The translations under genes and the position numbers were made by a program. A stretch of DNA of 64,000 nucleotides from WLJO01 sp945889085 (GTDB taxonomy: Bacteria; Actinomycetota; Acidimicrobiia; Acidimicrobiales; Ilumatobacteraceae): assembly GCA_945889085.1 (NCBI GenBank), contig CAMDBM010000007.1:1-64000 (forward strand). The letters are read 5' to 3'. This document shows, piece by piece, positions 24,790-34,054 of this stretch. Numbering within the stretch: the stretch's first letter is position 1; each line of letters starts with the position of its first letter. The notes under the pieces are model-generated. The model ran no database searches. It was not told the DNA's origin and saw only the letters and a list, made by a program, of their open reading frames with translations.

Positions 24790-26280
24790 TCAGGGCGCCC
24801 GCGACAATCGGTAGACGTCGATCTCCTCGATCGTCGTCACGATTTCGTATCGAGTCGCGAGCGCCGACCCGACGGCACCCGTTGGGTCACACGTTCGTGC
24901 GGGCTGGAACATGGCAACGAACGTCGGCGCATCCGGGCCCTCCATCATGTCGATCAGCATCTGCTGCGCGCCGGGAATCTGCGGAATGAGTGCGAACCAC
25001 AGGTAGGGGTACGGCGGATCGGTATCGACGTTGCCGTACAGCGCGGCGCTCGCACACATCGCAAAGATGTTGTCGCCGGGTTCACGCTGTTCGTCGAACC
25101 AGTCGGCGATCCGCTCGCTCGCGATCAGGCGCCCGTCGTCCGACAGCCGTGGTCCAACGTCTTCCCGCGGTATCCCCAGCGTCACGAGAGTCGCAACGAC
25201 CGGCACGACGAGCATCCCGACAACGAACCCGAGCCGGATCCCCCGTTGGCGAACGTACCCGGCAAGTACCCCGGCACCGGTGCCGAGCGGGAACGCGAAA
25301 ATCACCCAGTAGTGCCGGAAGAACTGACCCCCGAGCAGGAAGGCGATGAGCGCAAGCATCGACCACACGGCGAGGAGCGCTGCCGCCCGCAGTTCGGTGC
25401 GACGGACGAGCCACACGATGAGCGCAAGGCCGAGGATGACGGTCGGCAGCAGCAACGGGGCGATCGAGCCGGCCGTCTGGCGCAGCCGACCCCACTCTGC
25501 GTTCTGCAGGGCGCTGCGCTGGTCCAGTCGGTACCCAGCAAATGCGTACCACCAACGGTGCCAACCGGTGACGGCGCCGTGGATCATCATCGCGAGGATC
25601 GGGAGCATGAGGCCGCTGAGCACCGCCGGCACCGCCAGCATGCGGTCGCGCGCGCTCCACCGACGACCGAGGGATACGACGAGCAGCATGATGAGGCCGG
25701 CGAAAAACGCATCGAACCCGCTCTGCTTCATCGACAGCGCGCAGCCCCCGAGAATGCCGCCGAGGGCGAGGATCCGGTACCAAGGGCGATCACGGTCCCA
25801 GAATCCGAGCAGGAGCACAGCGAGCGCGAGGATGCCGAGTGCCGAACTGAGCAGTTCGGAGTTAGCGATAAAGCTCTCCTGCTGCGGGATGCTGCCGATC
25901 ACGCCCACCGCAAGCGCTGCGATCCAGCCTGCATGTGCACCGGCAAGGCGCTTCGCGATGCACCCGGCGGCGGCGGCACCGATCAGGGTGGCGACCAGTG
26001 CCATGATCCGGACCCCTACCGGGGAGCCGAGACCGATGTCGTTCCAGATGCGGAAGAGCAGCACGAGCCCCTGGGGGCGATCCACCCAAACGTCCCGGTA
26101 GAGCACCGCCCCGCGCCCCCATGCACGCGCCTCAGCGAGGTAGCCACCCTCGTCCGCAGTGATCGGCGTGAAGAGGTACCGCCACCGCAGGAGAATGATG
26201 ACAGCGGCCGCCGGGGCAAACCACCGTCCTCGTTGCCATTGCCGCGAGACATCTGCGCGGAGTGTGGAAAGGGAGGTCAC
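24790..26280 (-). CDS. GT-C/GT39-like membrane glycosyltransferase
   Basis: A 496-residue integral membrane protein with about ten hydrophobic helices and a soluble C-terminal part of about 100 residues. The first outside loop carries ADEGGYLAEARAWGRG then DRPQG. This matches the acidic residue and following pattern of polyprenol-phosphate-dependent mannosyl/arabinosyl transferases (PMT/ArnT, GT39/GT83). It probably moves a sugar from a lipid carrier to an envelope glycan or protein; donor and acceptor are not evident. The start at 26280 lies 17 bases from the divergent purU start, leaving almost no room for separate promoters. It could also be an uncharacterised DUF-type membrane protein. 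Confidence 0.65.
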   Translation of the reverse strand: MTSLSTLRADVSRQWQRGRWFAPAAAVIILLRWRYLFTPITADEGGYLAEARAWGRGAVLYRDVWVDRPQGLVLLFRIWNDIGLGSPVGVRIMALVATLIGAAAAGCIAKRLAGAHAGWIAALAVGVIGSIPQQESFIANSELLSSALGILALAVLLLGFWDRDRPWYRILALGGILGGCALSMKQSGFDAFFAGLIMLLVVSLGRRWSARDRMLAVPAVLSGLMLPILAMMIHGAVTGWHRWWYAFAGYRLDQRSALQNAEWGRLRQTAGSIAPLLLPTVILGLALIVWLVRRTELRAAALLAVWSMLALIAFLLGGQFFRHYWVIFAFPLGTGAGVLAGYVRQRGIRLGFVVGMLVVPVVATLVTLGIPREDVGPRLSDDGRLIASERIADWFDEQREPGDNIFAMCASAALYGNVDTDPPYPYLWFALIPQIPGAQQMLIDMMEGPDAPTFVAMFQPARTCDPTGAVGSALATRYEIVTTIEEIDVYRLSRAP

Positions 26281-26297
26281 CCCGGAAGAATAGGGGA

Positions 26298-27143
26298 ATG
26301 CCCCAGTACGTGATCAGTGTTCAGTGCGCGGACGGCCCCGGAATTGTCCATGCCTTCTCCGCCGCCCTCCTCGAGGCGCAGGGCAACATCGTCGATAACA
26401 GCCAGTACGGCGACCCGATCACCTCTCAGTTCTGTATGCGCACCACGTTCGCGTCCCCAATCGAGGACATCGACGAGGTGCGGTCCCTCCTTCAACCCGT
26501 CGCCGATCGGTTCCACGCAAATCTTCGCCTGCGCAACGAGGCATCACACCAGCACGCGCTCGTCCTCGTGTCCCAGTACGACCACTGCCTCCTCGACCTG
26601 CTGTACCGCTGGGAGGCCGGAGAACTCGCCATCGAGATCCCGGTCGTTGTCTCCAACCACGAGGCCTGTCGGACCCTCTGCGAGCGCTACGGCGTCCCGT
26701 TCCTGCACCTCCCCGTCACGAAGGAGAACAAGCCCGAGCGGGAAGCGCGCCTGCGCGGGCTCATCGCCGAGCACAACATCGACTTCGTCGTGCTCGCCCG
26801 CTACATGCAGATCCTCAGCCCCGGATTCTGTGCTGACCTGTCGGGCCGCATCATCAACATCCACCACTCGTTCCTTCCCGGGTTCAAGGGTGCACGGCCG
26901 TACCAGCAGGCGTACGAGCGGGGCGTGAAAATGATTGGTGCCACCGCGCACTACGTCACCGCAGACCTCGACGAGGGTCCGATCATCGATCAGGGAGTCG
27001 TCTCGGTGGACCACAGCATGAACGCCCAGACCCTGTCCGTCATGGGTCGGGATGTGGAGCGCCAGGTGCTGTCACGCGCCGTGAAGATGCAGGCAGAGGA
27101 CCGGCTTTTCCTCATAGGGCACCGAGTGGTGTCGTTCCACTGA
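26298..27143 (+). CDS. purU: Formyltetrahydrofolate deformylase
   Basis: A 281-residue protein with an N-terminal ACT domain (YVISVQCADGPGIVHAFSAALLE) and a C-terminal formyl-transferase-like domain. Catalytic landmarks are visible: the histidine in INIHHSFLPGFKGARPY and the aspartate in YVTADLDEGPIIDQ. It hydrolyses 10-formyl-THF to THF and formate, balancing the one-carbon pool. ATG 26298 starts the homology; the upstream open frame from 26262 is not supported. The length matches characterised PurU (about 280). Confidence 0.93.
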   Translation: MPQYVISVQCADGPGIVHAFSAALLEAQGNIVDNSQYGDPITSQFCMRTTFASPIEDIDEVRSLLQPVADRFHANLRLRNEASHQHALVLVSQYDHCLLDLLYRWEAGELAIEIPVVVSNHEACRTLCERYGVPFLHLPVTKENKPEREARLRGLIAEHNIDFVVLARYMQILSPGFCADLSGRIINIHHSFLPGFKGARPYQQAYERGVKMIGATAHYVTADLDEGPIIDQGVVSVDHSMNAQTLSVMGRDVERQVLSRAVKMQAEDRLFLIGHRVVSFH

Positions 27144-27167
27144 GGACGGCTCGACCGCGTTGATCGG

Positions 27168-27551
27168 TCAGGGACTCGTGACGGCCGCTACCAGCATCGC
27201 CCGGATACCGAGACCCATGACGAAGATGCCGCCGAAGCCGTACAGCAGGTACAGCTTGTGCTTCAGCTGCACCCGGTACGAGTACAGGATCGTGATGGCG
27301 ATGAGGCCCACGAAGCCGTAGAACATGTGGAACTTCGGTGCCTGCAGCTTGTACTTGTTGAGCATGATGACGCCGAGGATCACCTGGACGAGCATCGTGG
27401 CCTGCGACGCGGCGGTGAACCACCAGAGCGCGCGGGACCGCAGCGCCGGCCACCGGTGGGCCGAGAGTGACCAGAAGCCGGCGAGACCGTTGGTAACCAC
27501 CACGAACCACGCCCACGCAGTGTGGGCATCAACGATCATCAGGGCGTTCAT
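27168..27551 (-). CDS. Small four-helix membrane protein
   Basis: A 127-residue protein with four predicted transmembrane helices and short polar ends. Histidines at the start or inside helices (AHTAWAWF, KFHMFYGF) and conserved-looking aromatic residues would suit haem or quinone binding, but no definite motif is present. I do not recognise a family. It lies convergent with purU and upstream of, and in line with, the phosphatase-deacetylase group. It is probably a real gene given its clean hydropathy and codon use. Confidence 0.6.
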   Translation of the reverse strand: MNALMIVDAHTAWAWFVVVTNGLAGFWSLSAHRWPALRSRALWWFTAASQATMLVQVILGVIMLNKYKLQAPKFHMFYGFVGLIAITILYSYRVQLKHKLYLLYGFGGIFVMGLGIRAMLVAAVTSP

Positions 27552-27576
27552 TCGTGGACCACGGTAGCCGCAGGGT

Positions 27577-28128
27577 TCAACGGATCAAGGTGTCGGCCTC
27601 GTGGCCGCCCTCGACGAGCCTCAGTAGGCCGTTCTCGACCTCGAGGATCGTTACCGAACAGTTGTCGAGAGCACGGACGACCATACGGTCATCGCCGACC
27701 GCCACACCGATCGCTGCGTTGATCGCGATGTAGTGGCTGAACACCACGGTGTCGACCGGGCAGCGCAGCAGACGCTCCGCAATCGCGTCCCGAAAGCCGG
27801 TATAGAACGGGCCGAGAGCCGCCCATTCCCCGGCCATTGCGTTGCGAAGCCACTCGACACGCTCCTGCAGGGGATACCCGTCCGGCGAGGGGATCTCGGT
27901 AACCGCCGGCTCGATGGTTACCTGCGCACCCCACCGCCCGGCGAGCGGCGCGCTGGTCTCTTGACAGCGCAGCATCGGGCTGGAGAGCACTGCGAGCGGG
28001 CCGAGCGGAAACAGGCGGTCGGCAACGTCGAGTGCCTGTTGCTGACCGACGGGGTCCAGGCCGGGATCCGGGTCGACATCCCATCCGCCGGTAGCGCGGC
28101 CGTGCCGTACGAGATAGAGCCTGGTCAT
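27577..28128 (-). CDS. Histidine phosphatase superfamily protein
   Basis: A 183-residue phosphoglycerate-mutase-like enzyme. The nucleophilic histidine is in YLVRHGRA at the N-terminus. The SSPMLRCQETSAPL segment supplies the second arginine, and VVFSHYIAINA the second catalytic histidine. Such enzymes remove phosphate from small metabolites or proteins; the substrate is not evident. ATG 28128 is three bases after the stop of the PIG-L deacetylase gene, so the two are probably co-transcribed. Confidence 0.83.
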   Translation of the reverse strand: MTRLYLVRHGRATGGWDVDPDPGLDPVGQQQALDVADRLFPLGPLAVLSSPMLRCQETSAPLAGRWGAQVTIEPAVTEIPSPDGYPLQERVEWLRNAMAGEWAALGPFYTGFRDAIAERLLRCPVDTVVFSHYIAINAAIGVAVGDDRMVVRALDNCSVTILEVENGLLRLVEGGHEADTLIR

Positions 28129-28131
28129 GTC

Positions 28132-28935
28132 CTAGAAAATCCAACCGTGCTGGGGCGCATCGGTGGACACGCCGCGTTCGATAAACCACTCCGTGCCGAA
28201 GGCAAGCGCGAACACCTCTTCGGGCATCTGGGCGAAGAAAGATGTCTCGGAGATCTGGCTGCGGTGACACCCGAGTGCAGCACGCTTCTGGGCGAGGTAC
28301 TCCTTCACGTCGACGGCGAGTGTGATCTCGTGGGCGAGCGACCCGAACGGGTTGCCGTCGTCGGCCGGTGCCTCGGGGTCGAAGTCCTGATCGACGGTGG
28401 CGCCGTTGTCTGCCATCTGTGCTGCTGCTCGCTGAAGCTCAACGATGAGCTCTCGGTTCATCGTTGCCTCGAGCACCTTTGCGGTGCCGGCGATCTCGGC
28501 TGCGCGAACGCCCACCCGGTACACCTTGACGTGATCGGGGTGCCCGTACACGCCGTGCCAGTCGTAGATGGTGAGGACGTCCGCATCCTCCTCGCGCAGC
28601 ACGGCAGCAAGCCGTTCCGCCGCCTCGTCCAGGGGAGCGAGGTGGAACGAACCCGCGTTCGCGTTCTGGTCCCACCCGGTCATGCCGGAGTCCTCGTAGC
28701 CGAGCCACACAACCCGATGGAGGCCAAGTGCGCGGGCGGAGTCGTCGGTCTCCCGTCGACGGCGGTCGGCGAGCGTCTCGCCGTCGGAGAGGTCCGCCGG
28801 CGTCTCGCCCCACTCACCACCGGTCGCCACCACGAGCACTACACGGTGCCCCTCTGCCGCCGCGCGGGCGATTGTGCCGCCCGTGCTGATGGCTTCGTCG
28901 TCGGGATGCGCGTGGAAACAGACCAGGGTGCTCAT
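28132..28935 (-). CDS. PIG-L/LmbE family zinc deacetylase
   Basis: A 267-residue protein. The zinc motif AHPDDEA is at the N-terminus and the second zinc histidine in YGHPDH. The family includes MshB (mycothiol biosynthesis) and Mca (mycothiol-conjugate amidase). The STGGTIARAAAEGHRV and ATGGEWG segments fit these actinobacterial members. Whether it is MshB, Mca or another deacetylase cannot be decided here. ATG 28935 begins the homology. It runs in the same direction as the CoA-transferase-like gene 23 bases upstream. Confidence 0.82.
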   Translation of the reverse strand: MSTLVCFHAHPDDEAISTGGTIARAAAEGHRVVLVVATGGEWGETPADLSDGETLADRRRRETDDSARALGLHRVVWLGYEDSGMTGWDQNANAGSFHLAPLDEAAERLAAVLREEDADVLTIYDWHGVYGHPDHVKVYRVGVRAAEIAGTAKVLEATMNRELIVELQRAAAQMADNGATVDQDFDPEAPADDGNPFGSLAHEITLAVDVKEYLAQKRAALGCHRSQISETSFFAQMPEEVFALAFGTEWFIERGVSTDAPQHGWIF

Positions 28936-28958
28936 GTGCTTCGGAGTCTGCCAGCAGA

Positions 28959-30113
28959 TCAGGCTTGCTTGACTGCGCCCTTGTCGATGAGGGCGTCCAC
29001 CTCGCCTGAGGGGATACCCCATGCAGTGAGCACCTCGCGGGTGTTCTGGCCGGGGTGGGCACCGGGCGTGGGCGTGGCCGGCACCGTGCGCGAGAAGCGC
29101 GGCGCGGGTGCGGGCTGCGTGAGGCCGTCGATGTTGAGGAACGCGTTGCGGGCGACGTTGTGCGGATGCTGCGCCGCCTCGCTCATCGTGAGCACCGGGG
29201 CGTAGCACACGTCGGACATCTCGAAGATCGCGTTCCACTCCTCACGCGTCCTACCCGCGATGATCTCGCGCATGCGCTTCTTCAGGTTTGGCCACGCGCT
29301 CTTGTCCATCTGGCGGGCGAACTCGGGGTCGTTCTCTAGACCCAGTTTCTGCAGCATCTCGGCATAGAACTGCGGCTCGATCGAGCCGAAGCTCACGTAC
29401 TTGCCGTCCTTGGTTCGGTACGCGTCGTAGAAGTGCGCGCCGGTGTCGAGCAGGTTTGTGCCCGGGCGGTCCTCGTCGTACACACCGGCCTGCTTCATGC
29501 CCCAGAACATGCTCATGAGGATGGCCGTGCCGTCCACCATCGCCGTGTCCACCACCTGACCCTTACCGCTCTTTTGTGCCTCGAGCAGCGCACACACCAC
29601 GCCGTAGGCGAGGAACATGCCACCACCACCGAAGTCGCCCACCATGTTGAGCGGCGGGGTGGGGTCCTGACCCTCACGGCCGTAGTGCGCCAGCGCACCG
29701 GCGAGGGAGATGTAGTTGATGTCGTGACCCGCCGCCTGCGCGTACGGCCCATCCTGCCCCCAACCAGTCATGCGTCCGAAGACGATCTTCGGGTTGCGTT
29801 CGAGGCACGCATCGGGACCGACACCGAGGCGCTCCATCACACCGGGGCGGAAGCCCTCGATAATGGCGTCGGCCTTCTCGACGAGCTTGAGCAGCGCCTC
29901 GACGCCCTCGGGGTTCTTCAGGTCAATCGCAATGTTCTTCCGACTGCGGACAGAGACGTCCATGATCGTTCCAGAGGCGCCGGGACGAACGGCCTGAGCA
30001 CGCTCCACACGGATGACCTCGGCGCCCATGTCGGCAAAGAGCATTGCGCAGAACGGGCCGGGCCCGATCCCTGCGATTTCGATGATGCGGTACCCGGAGA
30101 GCGGTCCAGCCAT
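28959..30113 (-). CDS. Family III CoA-transferase/alpha-methylacyl-CoA racemase
   Basis: A 384-residue CaiB/BaiF protein. It carries YRIIEIAGIGPGPFCAMLFADMG at the CoA-binding start. The AGHDINY and MVGDFGGGG motifs contain the His and Asp used as proton carriers in mycobacterial alpha-methylacyl-CoA racemase. It would convert (2R)- to (2S)-methylacyl-CoA so that branched or sterol side chains can enter beta-oxidation. The racemase call is favoured over a CoA-transferase because of GHDINY. It sits above the deacetylase/phosphatase pair on the same strand. Confidence 0.85.
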   Translation of the reverse strand: MAGPLSGYRIIEIAGIGPGPFCAMLFADMGAEVIRVERAQAVRPGASGTIMDVSVRSRKNIAIDLKNPEGVEALLKLVEKADAIIEGFRPGVMERLGVGPDACLERNPKIVFGRMTGWGQDGPYAQAAGHDINYISLAGALAHYGREGQDPTPPLNMVGDFGGGGMFLAYGVVCALLEAQKSGKGQVVDTAMVDGTAILMSMFWGMKQAGVYDEDRPGTNLLDTGAHFYDAYRTKDGKYVSFGSIEPQFYAEMLQKLGLENDPEFARQMDKSAWPNLKKRMREIIAGRTREEWNAIFEMSDVCYAPVLTMSEAAQHPHNVARNAFLNIDGLTQPAPAPRFSRTVPATPTPGAHPGQNTREVLTAWGIPSGEVDALIDKGAVKQA

Positions 30114-30181
30114 GACAAGTCCTTTTCGTCGTTGAGGTCGATTCTGACAGACAGGGCTGCTGCGGGCCCCAGCCGGCGTCG

Positions 30182-31069
30182 CTACCGGGCGTCGGCCCAG
30201 CGCATGTGCGACGACATCACGTCGAAGTAGATGGGGTGCAGCTGCTTCGGCAGGTCGTGGCCCATGTCCGCCATCAGCAGCAGGTGCGCGCCGTCGATCA
30301 CTTCGGCAGTGCGTACACCGCCGGACGGCCCGATGAGTGTGTCGTCACGTCCGTGGATGACGAGTGTGGGTACCTTCACGGAGCGGAGGCGTTCCGTCCG
30401 GTCGCCGGTTGCGAAGATTGCCGCAAGCTGGCGCGAGCCGCCCTCTGGGTAGAACGAGCGGTCGTAGGACTCCGCAGCGCGCACCCGCGCCTCGCCGGGG
30501 TCTCCGTACTTCTTGGAGGCCCAGATACCCCAGCGGTCCGCCGACTCGATGTAGGCATCACGCTCAACGGGCGGGGCGGCCAGCAGTGCACCCATCGCCT
30601 CGGGTGATGCCTGCCCGTACTCCGGATCACCGGTCATCGACATGATCGAGATCATCGACCGGAGCCTCGTGGGATGCTCGATCGCCATCATCTGCACGAT
30701 CATCCCGCCCATCGAGGCACCCACAACGTGTGCACGGGCGATGCCAAGGTGATCGAGCAGGCCGATCCCGTCTGCCGCCATCTCCGACAGCGTGTAGGGG
30801 ACGGGTGGGAGTGGCTCGTTCGAGAGTGCTGCCGCCATCACGGCGATCGCGTCCACTGCGGCGCCGTCGAACTTGGTCGACAGACCGCAGTCACGGTTGT
30901 CGTAGCGCACGACGAAATAACCCCGCTCGGCGAGACCGCGACAGAAGTCCACGTCCCACGCCGTCATCTGCGCGGTGAATCCCATCACGAGGAGCAGCGC
31001 CGGGTCCTCCGACGAGCCGAACGTGTCGAACTCCAGCTCGACACCAGTAGAAACCGCTGCACGTGCCAT
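30182..31069 (-). CDS. Alpha/beta hydrolase
   Basis: A 295-residue alpha/beta-fold hydrolase. The nucleophile is S119 in GASMGG, the acid is in IHGRDDTL and the histidine in MADMGHDLP. The start region (DPALLLVMGFTAQMTAWD, VRYDNRDCGLS) resembles haloalkane-dehalogenase/lipase-like esterases of actinobacteria. The substrate is unknown. ATG 31069 starts the homology; the open frame further upstream overlaps the divergent oxidoreductase and is rejected. Confidence 0.82.
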   Translation of the reverse strand: MARAAVSTGVELEFDTFGSSEDPALLLVMGFTAQMTAWDVDFCRGLAERGYFVVRYDNRDCGLSTKFDGAAVDAIAVMAAALSNEPLPPVPYTLSEMAADGIGLLDHLGIARAHVVGASMGGMIVQMMAIEHPTRLRSMISIMSMTGDPEYGQASPEAMGALLAAPPVERDAYIESADRWGIWASKKYGDPGEARVRAAESYDRSFYPEGGSRQLAAIFATGDRTERLRSVKVPTLVIHGRDDTLIGPSGGVRTAEVIDGAHLLLMADMGHDLPKQLHPIYFDVMSSHMRWADAR

Positions 31070-31204
31070 TACCGGCCCCTTTCTGTGCCTGCCCCCGAGC
31101 AGCACCGAAACATGAATGTACATGCTGACGTCTTGTCGAGCGGGCCCCGCCCACACCCTGAGCAGAGCGGCAACCCGCACCCCGTGCGCGCTACGGTCCG
31201 GGCT
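31070..31204. promoter_or_regulatory. Divergent intergenic region with a palindromic site
   Basis: These 135 bases lie between divergently transcribed hydrolase and F420-type oxidoreductase genes. An AT-richer island holds the palindrome ATGTACAT (31116-31123) and, a few bases on, GACGTC. This is a plausible operator and promoter region, but no clear -35/-10 pair was identified. Confidence 0.3.
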
Positions 31205-32104
31205 ATGACCGTCTTTGGAGTCCACACCGGCCTGCAGCACATCACGATGCCCGAGTTGCGGAAGTTGTGGCGCCGCATTGAGGACCTCGGCTACGGCTGG
31301 ATCTCCATCTGGGATCACTTCTACTCGGCCACGTTCAAGCCGGACGACGCGTACTGCCAGGAAGCCATCGCCGCCCACGCAACCCTCGCTGCAGACACCT
31401 CGCGGGTCCGGGTCGGTTCGCTCGTGTACTGCGCCGGGTACCGCCACCCCGCCGTGCTCGCGAACGCCATGTGCACGATCGACCAGATCTCCAATGGGCG
31501 ATGCGACTTCGGCATCGGCGCGGGCTGGGCCGAGGTGGAGTACGAGGCATACGGAATCCCGTTCCTGCCAATCAAGGACCGGATGGACATGCTCGAGGAG
31601 TCCATTCAGTGCACGAAGATGCTCATGAACGAGGAGATCTCGAACTTCTCGGGCAAGTACTTCAGCCTGAACAATGCCCGTTGTGAGCCCAAGCCCATGC
31701 AGGACAGGCTGCCGATCTGGGTGGGCGGCGGCGGGGAGCAGCGCACGCTGAAGATCGCTGCGAAGCACGCGGACGCGTGGAACGTGCCGTTCGTGAGCCC
31801 CGAGGAGTTCGCTCACAAGCGGACCGTGCTCCACCGGCACTGCGAGACCATCGGGCGCGATCCCGCCGAACTGAGATGTGCTGTCAACCTCGGCATCGCG
31901 TGGAACGAGGACAGCCTCGTTTCGCAGTTCGGGGGGCTAACCGAGCGCGTCCGCCCCGGTGTGCTCACCGGTTCCGAGCAACAGGTGGTTGACCGCATCG
32001 GCGAGTACGTAACTGCCGGAGCCGACCAGGTGAACCTTGCCCTCCGCGCACCCATCCAGGTGGACGACATTGAGCGCTTCGCTGCGGTGCTCAAGCTTGC
32101 GTGA
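31205..32104 (+). CDS. LLM-class F420-dependent oxidoreductase
   Basis: A 299-residue luciferase-like monooxygenase-fold protein. Typical segments are LGYGWISIWDHF, RVRVGSLVYCAGYRHPAVLANA, FGIGAGWAEVEYEAYG and LPIWVGGGGEQRTLKIAAKHAD. Actinobacterial members of this type use the deazaflavin F420 (family knowledge); FMN cannot be excluded. The substrate is unknown. ATG 31205 begins the homology. Its stop overlaps the start of the next gene (GTGA), so the two are translationally coupled. Confidence 0.83.
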   Translation: MTVFGVHTGLQHITMPELRKLWRRIEDLGYGWISIWDHFYSATFKPDDAYCQEAIAAHATLAADTSRVRVGSLVYCAGYRHPAVLANAMCTIDQISNGRCDFGIGAGWAEVEYEAYGIPFLPIKDRMDMLEESIQCTKMLMNEEISNFSGKYFSLNNARCEPKPMQDRLPIWVGGGGEQRTLKIAAKHADAWNVPFVSPEEFAHKRTVLHRHCETIGRDPAELRCAVNLGIAWNEDSLVSQFGGLTERVRPGVLTGSEQQVVDRIGEYVTAGADQVNLALRAPIQVDDIERFAAVLKLA

Positions 32105-33114
32105 CCGCAATGGGTAGCCCCGCCACGGTGGCCGCCCGCGCTCCCGGCAGGGTGGTACTCATCGGGGACCACACCGATTACACCGGTGGACTCGTGTGCC
32201 CGATGGCGATCGACCGCTGGACAACCGTGTCGGGCGTGCGCGGCGGGTCCCGTCTCTCGCTCGCCAGCGTCGACGAGCCCGAACCCCTCGACGTCGGGCT
32301 ACCGGTCACCCACCCCGAGGCGATCACCCCGACATGGGGCCGATACGCGGCCGGTGTTGCCGCCGAACTGGGCGTTGTTGAGGGACTGCAGGGAACCGTG
32401 AGCACCACCGTCCCGATCGGTGCCGGTCTGTCCTCGAGCGCTGCGCTCGAACTGGCTGTCGCTCTCGCGCTCGGGTTCGACGGGACACCCAGGGAACTCG
32501 CCCGGCTGTGCCGACGTGCGGAGAACACCGCCACCGGCCTTCCCTCGGGGATCCTCGACCAATTGACCTCAGCCTGCGGGGTCGACGGCCACGCACTCGT
32601 GATGGACTGCACAACGCTCGACATCGAGTCCTTCCCGATCCCCGCCGATGTCGTAGTCCAGGTGATCTTCGTGACCCAGAGACGGCTCGTCGGGTCCCCC
32701 TATGCGGACCGCGTGGCGCAGTGCGCTGCCGCGGAGGCGGTGATCGGGCCGCTGCGAACATCAGGAATCGGAGCCCTCGATGCCATCGACGACGAAGTGC
32801 TCCGTCGACGGGCGCGTCACGTCATCACCGAGAACCGCAGGGTGCGCGACTTTGCCGGTGCGATGCGCTGCGGCGACCTGAACGACGCCGGCGCGCTCAT
32901 GCTCGAGGGCCACGAATCGCTTCGCGCGGACTACGAGACCTCTACCGCCGCGATGGACGAGGCCGTTCGCTCCCTGTCCGCCGTGCGCGGGGTCTACGGC
33001 GCCCGCATGACCGGGGGCGGCTTCGGCGGATGCGTAGTGGCGCTCACCGAGCCCGGCACGGTAATCCCGAATGCCTGGGTCGTCTGGCCCACAGCCGGAG
33101 CCTCGCGGGCCTGA
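32101..33114 (+). CDS. Galactokinase-like GHMP kinase
   Basis: A 337-residue GHMP kinase. It has the galactokinase signature region APGRVVLIGDHTDYTGG, the phosphate-binding loop PIGAGLSSSAALELAVA, the catalytic-base region SGILDQLTSACG and the C-terminal MTGGGFGGCVVAL. In standard GalK the first motif reads GEHTDYN; here the glutamate is aspartate and the asparagine threonine, so the sugar specificity may differ. It is coupled to the F420-type oxidoreductase by a GTGA overlap. An in-frame ATG at 32110 is an alternative start. No other Leloir gene is nearby. Confidence 0.8.
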   Translation: MTAMGSPATVAARAPGRVVLIGDHTDYTGGLVCPMAIDRWTTVSGVRGGSRLSLASVDEPEPLDVGLPVTHPEAITPTWGRYAAGVAAELGVVEGLQGTVSTTVPIGAGLSSSAALELAVALALGFDGTPRELARLCRRAENTATGLPSGILDQLTSACGVDGHALVMDCTTLDIESFPIPADVVVQVIFVTQRRLVGSPYADRVAQCAAAEAVIGPLRTSGIGALDAIDDEVLRRRARHVITENRRVRDFAGAMRCGDLNDAGALMLEGHESLRADYETSTAAMDEAVRSLSAVRGVYGARMTGGGFGGCVVALTEPGTVIPNAWVVWPTAGASRA

Positions 33115-33171
33115 CGCACCTCCGCGCCGTGATCTAGGTTGGGCGGCGGTCACCGAAAACTGGGGGAAGAC

Positions 33172-34047
33172 ATGGTCAAGACAACTGTGCTCGCCGAAGG
33201 CATCTACTTCGGGGAGGGACCGCGATGGCACAGCGGAAAGCTGTGGTTCTCCGACTTCTACGAGACAGCAGTCAAGACCTGCACCGTGGATGGCAAGGTC
33301 ACCATTGAGTTCACCACACCCGTGCGCCCGAGCGGTCTCGGCTGGACGCCGGACGGAACGCTGCTCGTCGTGCAGATGCAGGACCGCAAGGTGATGCGCC
33401 GCGGTGCGGACGGAGCGCTTGTAGACCACGCGGACCTCTCGCACCTCGCCGCCTGGTACTGCAACGACATGGTCGTCGATGCCGTCGGGCGCGCATACGT
33501 GGGCAACTTCGGGTTCAACCTCGAGGAGGCATTCCACACGCGTCCCATCGAGGACATCATCGCCAACCACCCCACCGCCAATCTCGTGATCGTTGACCCC
33601 GACGGATCCACACGCATCGGCGCGCCGGACATGCACTTCCCGAACGGTTCGGTCATCACCCCGGACGGCAAGACCCTGATCGTCGGGGAAACGTTCGGTT
33701 TCGCGCTCACGGCGTTCGATATCGCTGCCGACGGTTCCCTGTCGAACCGGCGTGTGTGGGCCCCACTCGGAAACCGCCCGCCCGACGGGATCTGCCTCGA
33801 TGCCGATGGCCAGATCTGGGTGGCCAACCCACTCGCCCACGAAGTGTTCCGGGTGAGAGAGGGCGGCGAGGTGACCGAGGTGGTGGAGACCTCTCAGCCG
33901 TGCTTCGCCTGCATGCTCGGCGGCGACGACGGTCGGACACTCTTTGCGCTTACCGCTGCCTCCTCGGAGGAGACGATCGCCGGCGGTAGCCGTACCGGCA
34001 GGATCGAGACGCACCGCGCCACAGCGCCCCGGGCCGGCCGCCCCTGA
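33172..34047 (+). CDS. SMP-30/gluconolactonase-like protein
   Basis: A 291-residue six-bladed beta-propeller. Metal-site landmarks of the SMP-30 family are visible: FGEGPRWH (Glu), WYCNDMVVDAVGRAYVGN (Asn/Asp) and PDGICLDADGQIWVAN (Asp). Such enzymes hydrolyse sugar or other lactones. Its location after the galactokinase-like gene suggests sugar oxidation, but this is inference. ATG 33172 begins the homology and follows a GGGGGAAG-like ribosome-binding site. It converges on the BtuF-like gene with seven bases between them. Confidence 0.8.
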   Translation: MVKTTVLAEGIYFGEGPRWHSGKLWFSDFYETAVKTCTVDGKVTIEFTTPVRPSGLGWTPDGTLLVVQMQDRKVMRRGADGALVDHADLSHLAAWYCNDMVVDAVGRAYVGNFGFNLEEAFHTRPIEDIIANHPTANLVIVDPDGSTRIGAPDMHFPNGSVITPDGKTLIVGETFGFALTAFDIAADGSLSNRRVWAPLGNRPPDGICLDADGQIWVANPLAHEVFRVREGGEVTEVVETSQPCFACMLGGDDGRTLFALTAASSEETIAGGSRTGRIETHRATAPRAGRP

Positions 34048-34054
34048 TCAGGGT

